DNA of 64,000 nt, from positions 1 through 64,000 of the forward strand of contig KN817650.1 in the NCBI GenBank assembly GCA_000827495.1, written 5' to 3'. Positions 55,950 through 64,000 of this stretch are shown one piece after another. This DNA is from Hypholoma sublateritium FD-334 SS-4. Its lineage: Eukaryota; Basidiomycota; Agaricomycetes; Agaricales; Strophariaceae. A program made the translations under genes and the position numbers. Under the pieces are notes generated by a model. That model was given only the letters and a program-made list of their open reading frames with translations. It was not told the origin of the DNA and made no database searches. The first letter of the stretch is position 1, and every line of letters begins with the position of its first letter.

Positions 55950-57885
55950 TTATCCAAAGACCCTAAATCCCCCGAGTTGTATATCATTCTGCACTTGCAC
56001 CTGCTCCGCGTTGAGTGCAATATTCTCGAATCCCTTACCCAGAAGGGACGCGAACAGCTCGTCAATTTGCTCTTCATGCCAAGCACCAGGGACCGGCACG
56101 GGTACCATAAAATTCTGCAACTTTTCGTGGACCTCGTAGCTATGTTACAGGTGTAACGATGAGCGAACGTCGCAAATGAAATGTGGCGTACGCACCGAAG
56201 CTTCCGCCCTTTGCTAGCTTTCGTGTCGACCTTCTTCTTCGCCTTCTTCTGTTTTTGCAGAAGCATCCAGTCATCATTCTTGCTGCCATCTCCTCGAGCG
56301 TCGATGATGTCTCTAAGAATCTTCTGATAGAAGTCGGTATCGTCGAAGACGTCCGCATCAACCACCTCAGCATGGTCGATCTTGTCTACCGGTGCCCCGC
56401 CGATCCGTGGCTTCTTGACCCTAGGTATCTGTGTCCTTGTCAAGAGCTTATTCTGGTCGTGCAGGGTTTCCTCCACAAGTTCCACTGCGGATTTAAGGTT
56501 CTGCCCGCCTTTTGAGAATGCGCCACGATTTGAGGGGAGCAGAACGGATGGCGCAACGGCCTGGATTTTCGCTGACCACTTCGACAGTGTTTGCAGGAGG
56601 TGTGGGTGGAAACTAATCATGAAATGTTACAACGTAACAAGGCAGATGTTGGATTGCAAAGCTTACGCATGCTCCAGAGCGGAAAGGTCTTCCGAAGCTG
56701 TCTCAAAGGTTATTTTGTATTGGTCGAATGAGGGTTCTCCATCCAGTTTTCGACGCTTCTTAGGCGGTGGCTGTATGACTTTGTTGGTCGTGAGGATATT
56801 CTGAACGATACTCAATTTCAGCTTGATTCCTATAGAAATGCAAATTTTGTCTACCTCTTGCAATTGAGAGAGCTCGTCTGTCAACATAGCAGCCTCGTTC
56901 AGGAATTTCGAGATTGCATCTCGACAACTAGAAGTCTCGAGATATTCTTTCATCTGTGCCGGCTAGAGGACGATTGAGGGACGATAGAAATTTGATGAGA
57001 AACTTGGAACTCACAGGCGGGAGTGCATTGGCAGAGACCACCGACTTTTGAAGTCGTATCCGCGTATCGAGTAGGGTGTCCCATAAAGCCTAAAATTCTT
57101 GAAATTGAGAGGGGAGTCGCGAATGGCACAGTGGAGCAGACGAACTATTTGTCTTTTGACGGCTTGTCCTTTTTTGATGTCATTTTCGCGCGTCTTTTGC
57201 AAAGTAGAGGTCACATCGTCTGGAAGAGCTTGATCAGCGGGGCCCTGCTTTAAATGTTCCGGAGTGAGTGGTTTTTCGCCTTCACTTTCGGAGTCGCCGT
57301 CGCTTTCCTCGCTGGCGGAAGGTAATCGTCGCTCGAATATGTGATCATGACTTCCTTGTAAAGACCCTCCATCGCCTTGGTCATCTGAATCCAGATCGTC
57401 CTCGTCATTACTCGCGCCCTCTTCTAATCCATCTCTCCCTTGTTCTTCTTCCTTATCCTCGTCTGAACCTTCTTCCTCATCCTCGAGAAGTTGCTTCCTC
57501 GATACGCGAATGCCCTCATATTTTGCGTCTGCGACGCTCGGCAATTTGTTTCTCAGTGTGCTTGGCCTGGCAGAGAGTCAGATTTCGGGCCAAAGTACGC
57601 AGACCAAGACATACCCGACTTCAAAGTAATGTTCTCTCACAGCACCGTCGTCCAAATCCATTGCATCGTCCGCACCGCGCGACTGTAAGTCTTCCGGGTC
57701 GTAATCTAGATGAAATGTGCGGTAAGAATGTAAAGCTTTATGAGGTCGGACAAAGAAACATACCAGCAGGCGCGGCTTCTTCAAGCTGAGCAATTTGCTC
57801 TGCGAGCGATAATCCTAGATCAATACTTAAGCTTACTCGACGAAATGAACAACATATAACAACGCGTCTTACGTTCAGGAGCCAT
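55950..57885 (-). CDS. BFR2: Bfr2/AATF-family ribosome biogenesis protein
   Basis: A nucleolar protein of the small-subunit processome needed for 18S rRNA maturation. The first exon is only 13 nt (ATG at 57885, GTAAGA donor), joined to RLSLAEQIAQLEEAAPADYDPEDLQ. An acidic middle (EEEGSDEDKEEEQGRDG and similar) runs to the AATF domain: QAVKRQIVRLLHCAIRDSP or a spliced alternative, LWDTLLDTRIRLQKSVVSANALPP, MKEYLETSSCRDAISKFLNEAAMLTDELSQLQE. The TRAUB C-terminal domain is spread over later exons: DFYQKILRDIIDARGDGSKNDDWMLLQKQKKAKKKVDTKASKGRKLRYEVHEKLQNFM, then the conserved end QNDIQLGGFRVFG at 55950. The TKASKGRKLRY and FRVFG blocks are the strongest marks. About 500 residues. Confidence 0.92.
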
Positions 57886-58530
57886 CCTGCAATTTATTTG
57901 AAAAATTGACCAATAGCAACGAGGGTAGATGGGTCCAAAAGTAGCTCGTGCAGGTGCAGGGGTAGTAATGTGCCGTAGAAAACTTGTAATTGACGTCGAG
58001 AGTCAGAGTCTGGCCAATGGCTGCCTTCGAAAAATATTGCAGCGCGAGTGACCTCACGATTAGTCAGCATTACTTACAGCTAAATACGGACAACACGTGT
58101 TACGTTAGCGGAACATAATTATTCATCAATCTCTTGGCGGCCACTTCAAGTGCCACCTCCAACGCTTGTCCAACGCTTTTTCAAGCTCGATGCAATCTCG
58201 ACGTTGGTTCGATGCTGAGCATTTACTAAATCGATGCGGCACATCTCGCGTTAACTTCTCATTTCTCTGTCTAATCTGAACTCGGCACGGAGATATGCAG
58301 TGCGCTCCGCAAACTATCTCGGAGGCGCGCAACTGGTCAATGAACTTTATAGATAGCGAAGGGCCAAAGCTCGGACTCTATGTCAATTTTTGCAGATCAG
58401 TGGCTTTTCAAGCCTGCCATTGTTCGCTACTTCTACATTGTTTTGTAATTGTTCCTATCGGTATGGGCCACCATAAAATGGGTCAGGCGTTGGATTCAAG
58501 CTCTCTTCCCAACCACCTACGTAGTCCACC
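57886..58530. other. Divergent intergenic region, BFR2 / F-box gene
   Basis: About 645 bp. No TATA box or conserved motif stands out. Confidence 0.5.
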
Positions 58531-61084
58531 ATGAGACCTGCAACACGCTCTACAACGGCCGCCAATAACGGCAAAAACCCTCAATCCAAAGCAGCTTCCA
58601 GCAAGAAACGCAAGCATAACGCATCCGATGAAACTGAAGATCCTGTGCGCAAGAAGCCTAGGCAACGCAGGTGGAAGAAGAAGCGCGGTGAGCTGCAGGA
58701 TCTCCTTGACATGCCGGTCGACATCATATTCGAGGTAAGCGCCAGTGTATAACCATCTTTTTATTGTCTCAAAGTCCACCATCAGGTTTTCTCTTATGTG
58801 ATGCCGATAGACCTGTTGCATCTTTCGCGAACGAGCAAAGACTTGCGGGCAATGCTTATGAGCCGGTCCACCATATCTGTGTGGAAAGCAGCTCGCTCGA
58901 ACGTCCTACCTATAATGCCTGACTGCTACCCGAACATGAGTGAACCACAATATATCCATTTAATCTTCCCGGAATTCTGTCAGGTGCGCTGAATAATATT
59001 CTTGTTTCGATTACTTTCTTTGCTTATATCTCTGTACACCCCTAGTATTGCGGTCGATCGTCTAACGAAGTCGCCGTTGCTGTTCAATGGGTTGCTAGAA
59101 GAATTATATGCCAGAGCTGCATGCCCATATAGTAAGCGCCGACTCTTCCTTAGGATGTTTTTGTGGCTGCTATGCTTATTGGTTCCCTCCTATGTATCAG
59201 CTGCAAGAGCGCAACCGAATGGAATGATACTAAAAAAAATCCCGGAGCTATTTCCATAAGAAAAGTATTCCGAGGATTTGACTTCCGAGAGATAATTCCT
59301 TGCTTGGGGCCTAATACCGATGACGGTTGTGAGTGAACGTAGATTTAAAACTGTATTGTCGTTGATTTTGAACTCAGCCGGAGTGGAAGGTTTCGCTTTT
59401 GTGGAATTTCTCCCGATCTGGGAGGCGGAGGGCAGGAAGATACGCTTTATCAAAGACCGGACGAAGTGGCTTGAGAAAAAGACAGAAGAATATGAGACCG
59501 GAAAAAAAGTATGTTTTCAGGTCGTCATGATTTTGCGCTGTATTGACCAATGTGATCATATCTACAGCTTAGTCCGATCTATCACAAATGGCTGATGGAT
59601 CGCTCGGACTGGATCAAAGAAGAGAAGGAGCGGCGGATACAAAATCGATTAATACAGTAAGTCCTAGCATGTTCAATAGCTTCTACTTGTGGTGACGCCG
59701 ACTGTCTTTAGGGTTGCGGAACGCGTCAGAGAGCTTGGATGGGGCGATGAAGTCGACTTGATGCCAGAATATGAGGAGCAATATGAGACCTTACCAGAGG
59801 TTCGTGAATTTTGCGAGAAAGATCTGACGGAGAGTGGTAAGCCCCTTCCCCACTGAAAGATTGAGCACTCCAAAATACTACTTGCAGATTGGCCTGAAAT
59901 CGACCTAGAAATCAATGCATATATGGAAATGATGCGGTCTCGTCGGCTGGTGTACGAGCGGGACGAGCTCTACGCTGAGCGATTCCCGGTTCTGAGGGAG
60001 GTCCGCGAAGACATAGTGCGCAGCTTTCCCTACCTCACACGGCCGTCGCTTCCGACGGTTGGTGAGCTTTGGGCGCAGCCGTCAATCCGAAAATTTATTT
60101 TGGAGCACCCAAAGGGCGAAGTGTTCACCAAGGCAGACCTAGCGCCCACCGTCACTACCGTATTCCCCGAAATAAACGAACGGCTCCAACGCCGCATCGA
60201 CAAGGAACTTCTAGGCAAAGTCCACGTTGGCCTTGGAGAAATGGGCCGGCAAGAACGGGAAGTCGACCCCGAGACAGTATTTGATCTGGCGACGACAATC
60301 TTCCATTGCTGCGGGGAACGCCTATTCTGGTTCAGCGATATCAAAGCGCATGAATGTGCGAGAAGCTTGCAGTTTCCTCATGCAGTCGGAAAGGAATTTG
60401 TGTACGCCTACGACTACCTACGCTCCGAGGAGAAATATCACGGGCACAGCGAGGCACATGGGGTCGGCGGCACCTCTTTCAATGCAAATGCCTCCAAAGT
60501 CGCCGCGGAGGTTGTCGAGCTCTGCGGACTTGACCCACTGACCACAACTATCCAAGCGATGGACGAGCTAGACCCGATCTTCGAGTGTCTCGTGTGCTCA
60601 TCGTTGGAACACACGAAGGGCAGGTGCACGATGACTTGGCGGGCCGCGGTGCGTCCTCCTGTTTTGTATCCATTGCATCTAACTTACAAGAAACAGATTG
60701 TACACCATGCTTTCCGCCCGCACAACAAACCCTATGTGGAGCCGCAACACCGCGAAGCAAACCTCGAGCTCATGGACGAAGACGAGGCGGACATAGCGCG
60801 AGCGCGGATTGACGAGCAGCAGAGCCGCCACTTGTACGGCCACGGCCTCCTTAACGTCTGTGCGCACTGCGACCAACTCTTCACGCCGCTCACGGAGCTT
60901 GTTGAGCATGTAACACAAGTGTACGATCTTCTTAGTGGACCTTTCTGTTCGTGCTCGCTGACTTCCCCTCTGAACTAGACACAACATTGAGGAGGTCACG
61001 GAGGAAGATATGCTGCCCGAACCGACTAACGACCAGATCCCGCAACCCTTCTACCTGTGGCCACCGTATGTCCTCAAGGCCTGA
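58531..61084 (+). CDS. F-box domain protein, multi-exon
   Basis: The ATG at 58531 opens a basic, likely nuclear-localising N-terminus (KNPQSKAASSKKRKHNASDE and KKPRQRRWKKKRGE). An F-box follows over the first splice: LQDLLDMPVDIIFEVFSYVMPIDLLHLSRTSKDLRAMLMSRSTISVWKAARSNV. Later exons give EPQYIHLIFPEFCQ, IWEAEGRKIRFIKDRTKW and WMDRSDWIKEEKERRIQ-like helices, a large exon from about 59888 (YMEMMRSRRLVYERDELYAERFPVL, VCSSLEHTKGRCTMTWRAA) and a Cys/His pair (VCAHCDQLFTPLTELVEHV) that resembles a C2H2 finger. It ends WPPYVLKA at 61084. Not closely related to the 35.5-kb F-box protein. It probably recruits targets to an SCF ligase; the substrate is unknown. Confidence 0.84.
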
Positions 61085-61589
61085 AGTTGAAATTTCTGCT
61101 GCGAGAATACAGCCTCACGCACCCACCAGTCCACTTTGGTCGAATTGGATGGCACGGGGCGGGGTCTCCGGATAGCATCTGGTCGCGCACTGTATGGGTT
61201 TGGGATGCTGCGCATCTCACTTATCTTGATTTTTAATTGCCCACCGTATTTTCGTTCCTCAAAGTGGTGTATCCGAGCTTTCTCGACTTGTAATGATAAC
61301 AGCCTTTCGTTAAGGCATTTTGTATAGAATATCAATATAATTTTCGTCCGTGTTATCTACGGCGCGATGTGCACGCGTCGCGATCCTAAACAGGAAATGG
61401 CGCAGTGGCTCGGTCCGTTTCTTCAACTTTGTTCTCTCCCTTCATTGGCTCGAGTTCAATATTCAAACCACGGCATTGTGAGCTCCCTTCCAGGACCGTA
61501 GGCTCTCACGATACGTCTCTACGCACATCCTCTAGGCTCTCTGACTCGTTGCGGACTGCACTGGCTGCGCTGACATTGTGGGGCATGCT
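61085..61589. other. Intergenic region before the zinc-finger gene
   Basis: About 505 bp on the plus strand side. Contains the promoter of the next gene or an unresolved 5' exon; the frame of the zinc-finger gene stays open upstream of its first ATG for about 15 codons. Confidence 0.4.
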
Positions 61590-62666
61590 ATGCACACATC
61601 GGTCGTCAAGTTACGGCCAGAAAATATCCTTGAAATCGCGAAAGATGTTATAAGGCCGGCGGGCTGGTACTGCGAATGGAACACCGCCGGCCTGCAGAAG
61701 CCAGTGATGTGCAGGACCGCGCTGAACAGCTGGAATGCATATCTTCAGGTATCTTTCGGACGCGTTTTCCATCTGTTCCTCCTGGCTTACACGATCGTCG
61801 CACTTACGCAGCATCTTGTACGTCACTGTCAACAAATCAAGGTGAGTCGGGGGATTTATCTTTGCCTTTCACGTATTGACAGAAAAACAAGGGCAGCGGA
61901 AACTTCGTATGTCGACTACCGCGATGTAACATCCCGTCAGGGCTGTCAATCTCCACGTACAACGAGCTTGTGAACCACATCCAGCAATCACACCTCAATC
62001 GCGCTCAGCTGTGCTGTCCAGTCCGAGGTGTGTCGCGGTTGGGCCCGTTTCGTGGCTGTAAACTAAGCGTGTGTCTCAGGATGCTCCTCAATCAGCTTTT
62101 CGCGCCCTGCGCTGTTAGAGATTCACTTTCGTGACGAGCACGCCGATCTCATCAACCAGGAACTCCCTCTCTCTTCGCCTGTCTTGCTACCAACTTGGCG
62201 CCCCTTCCCCCCGGACTGCTCCGCCATTCCTGCGCCCCTGCCGTCCTCCATTGCTCCCGGCACAGCGTTGCTCCCCCCCGTCCGTGGGGTGCCATGCCAG
62301 AGACTCACACCCACGTTTGCACGACACGGTACTCTCGACGTGCCGCCGAGCTCGCAACTCTCTCAGACGTCGCCGCGCAAGCGCAGCCAGCTGCAGGCTG
62401 CGCCTTCCGAAGAGAGCATCGTTTCGGCGACACCAGAGATCGTCTTTGCCGATCTGCCGCGCCGCACGCTGACTAACATCGACGGCGACTGCGTTGTCCG
62501 CCAAAAAGTGCTGCTGCCAGATCTGTCGCGCCCGCAGGAGATCCTTGACCCCGCGCGATATGGGTACCGCATACCGCCCGGCTCAATTCTCTACCACAGT
62601 TTCGTGCGGATCCACGGCGATGCAGGGGACGACGAGGATGACGAGGAAGAAGACGCTCCCGGCTAG
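61590..62666 (+). CDS. C2H2-type zinc-finger protein with acidic tail
   Basis: Four exons give a protein of about 310 residues. A first Cys/His cluster (WYCEWN, PVMC, then LQHLVRH across a splice) is followed by FVCRLPRCNIPSGLSISTYNELVNHIQQSH (C-x4-C, H-x4-H) and CCPVRGCSSISFSRPALLEIHFRDEH (C-x4-C-x12-H-x4-H, split by an intron after CPVRG). Two or three fingers in total, spaced as in fungal regulators. The second half is Pro-rich, then TRYGYRIPPGS-like residues and a strongly acidic end (DDEDDEEEDAPG) at 62666. Splice joins (CAG|CAT, AAG|AAA, G|GA) keep the frame throughout. DNA binding is inferred from the fingers. The start at 61590 is the first ATG in frame and could be internal. Confidence 0.7.
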
Positions 62667-63507
62667 CTGCATCAATCCACATTTTCTTATCGACAATCTT
62701 GCCCACCTGCTATCATACTGCTATCTGAGTCTCAAAATATACCACTTATAATGCTTGAAATACTTATCATTGGCCACGCTTCCACCGAGACTGACCTCAG
62801 ACCCAGCACAGGCGCCGCTGATCACTAGGAAAACCCAGACTGCGATACTGACATTGAAACTGCGAGAGTCATCGAAATGGACGCGAGCTCCAACATACCA
62901 TGCACAGTGCGGCCGCTGCGTTTTCATTGTGTTCCTCACGATATTCAATGCGCAAGCACCACCACGGGCCTCTGCGCGCCTCAACCGCGCACCCTCATTA
63001 ATCATTCTTCTCATTCGACCTAGGATCATATCGCAGGCGTAAGACTCATAACATCCCTAGTAGCTTCAGAGCCACCGCCAAGTTTGCGCGGGGTAGAAGT
63101 CACCGTAGGAATCGCGCTTACCGTTTCAGCATCCGGACAAGGTCTCTGGCCGATCCTTCACCTCATCCCATTCGCACGTCTTATTCCTCGACGCGGTTCC
63201 TCATGACATATACTATATTTGTCTCCTGCTCGCACTCATTATCCTCTTCCAATGCACTAGTGGCGCGTCCCGCGCCAAGCCTGTCCCTGCACCCCACCCG
63301 TGCACGGAGCATGTTGAGCGAAGGAGGGACATCGTGATAAGGACCGTTCTTGATAGATGGAAAATGGCTCTCAAATGCGGTGGAGGTGGACACTCGTCAA
63401 TCGGTAACAGTCGAATTGAACCCGACGCTGACTCTACTGTACACTGCTACATGGCTACATGATACACCAATCCCGAGGTTCCTCGATGCCATTTATTCTC
63501 TCACTTT
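62667..63507. other. Convergent 3' intergenic region
   Basis: About 840 bp between the zinc-finger gene (+) and the amine oxidase (-). The overlapping short ORFs have no family resemblance. Confidence 0.5.
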
Positions 63508-64000
63508 TCACGACTTGACCTTCGGTTCTTCCTCCACCAGCCCCCAGAGATGCCAATTGTTCGCACTCTCGTCACTGTCGAAAACCAAGCTCCGCGGCAA
63601 CTTGATACGCTTCGCCTCGCGAGCCCACGTCGGTCCTTGGTGGAAGTGGTTAATATGAGAAGCCACACGCGCAGCGGAATCTAGCGCCCCGGCGACCCAA
63701 GCGTGGTGGTGGCTGGCCAGCTCGCCAGCAAAGTGGAAGTTCCCGTGGCGGCCGGCCGGCTGAAGAATGTCTGCGTAAAGAGTGCTGAATTGCCCAGGCG
63801 CGAACTGCGCGAAAGCGCCCATGGTGAATTGGTTGTGATACCAGTCGAACCCGTGGAAATCGAGCGTCTCCTCTATCAAGAAACGCTTGAATTTCTCTAC
63901 GTTCTCCGGGTTAGTGTTGTCCGGCGCGTGCAATACCGCAAGGTCCTGGTATATCTGGTCGAGAAGTATCTGCTCCGACGGCAAGCGAGGTCGAGCCGGA
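63508..64000 (-). CDS. Flavin-containing amine oxidase, C-terminal part (runs off the window)
   Basis: In frame to the right edge; the start and FAD-binding Rossmann fold lie beyond it. The visible 160 residues show the C-terminal FAD contact region of the amine oxidase family: GAFAQFAPGQFSTLYADIL, then GNFHFAGELASHHHAWVAGALDSAARVA, where the FAGE-like motif and following helix cap the cofactor. The preceding helices (LLDQIYQDLAVLH, KFKRFLIEETLDFHGFDWYHNQFTMG) resemble fungal L-amino-acid oxidases. The protein ends EEEPKVKS at 63508. It would oxidise L-amino acids or amines to imines with release of hydrogen peroxide; substrate cannot be judged from this fragment. Confidence 0.82.
   Translation of the reverse strand, partial: PARPRLPSEQILLDQIYQDLAVLHAPDNTNPENVEKFKRFLIEETLDFHGFDWYHNQFTMGAFAQFAPGQFSTLYADILQPAGRHGNFHFAGELASHHHAWVAGALDSAARVASHINHFHQGPTWAREAKRIKLPRSLVFDSDESANNWHLWGLVEEEPKVKS

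Noticed and set aside
1..64000. CRISPR array, prokaryotic operons or phage genes
   Set aside because: No regularly spaced repeats and no prokaryotic gene structure; every supported gene is eukaryotic and most contain introns.

Overview
This window reads as nuclear DNA of a filamentous basidiomycete, probably an Agaricomycete. Genes are short-spaced and cut by many 50-70 nt introns with GT(GAG/AAG/GCG) donors. Coding DNA is GC-rich. The gene content (velvet factor, fused flavodoxin/sulfite reductase, Tad-like LINE with RNase H, F-box paralogs) is typical of that group. The species cannot be named from sequence alone. All CDS spans below include introns; exon joins were made by eye.

Layout. 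1-3.46 kb: 3' part of a Tad-like non-LTR retrotransposon (RT, RNase H, poly-A end), with ambiguous bases that look like collapsed copies. 5.1-13.3 kb: alanine-glyoxylate aminotransferase (+), a METTL7-like methyltransferase (-), a secreted aspartic protease (+) and a DUF985 cupin (-). 14.3-19.2 kb: the large sulfite reductase beta subunit (-), with a 7-nt microexon. 19.2-26.7 kb: gene-poor, holding one convincing small ORF. 26.7-34.7 kb: dynein intermediate chain (-), tRNA-splicing endonuclease SEN2 (+), a broken F-box copy (+), NatB catalytic subunit (-) and a Thp3/SAC3-family protein (+). 35.5-37.2 kb: the intact F-box paralog (-). 37.6-37.8 kb: a small inverted-repeat element. 38.3-50.3 kb, all on -: Iml1/DEPDC5, cytochrome c1, a CYSTM-like small protein, a velvet regulator and TIM23. 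50.5-64 kb: a TPR protein (+), a PNK-type kinase (-), an Snx41/Atg20 sorting nexin (-), Bfr2/AATF (-), an F-box protein (+), a C2H2 zinc-finger protein (+) and the 3' end of a flavin amine oxidase (-) that leaves the window.

Most genes are housekeeping genes with no operon logic. Three divergent pairs share short promoters of about 190-220 bp: dynein IC/SEN2, NAA20/THP3 and TIM23/TPR. CACGTG motifs sit upstream of the sulfite reductase, of cytochrome c1 and between TIM23 and the TPR gene. The notable structures are the MET5 microexon, a partial tandem duplication of the velvet gene's 3' end, the inverted F-box gene/pseudogene pair, the MITE-like element, and a kinase with an RG-rich tail. I saw no defence system, biosynthetic cluster, rRNA or convincing tRNA gene.
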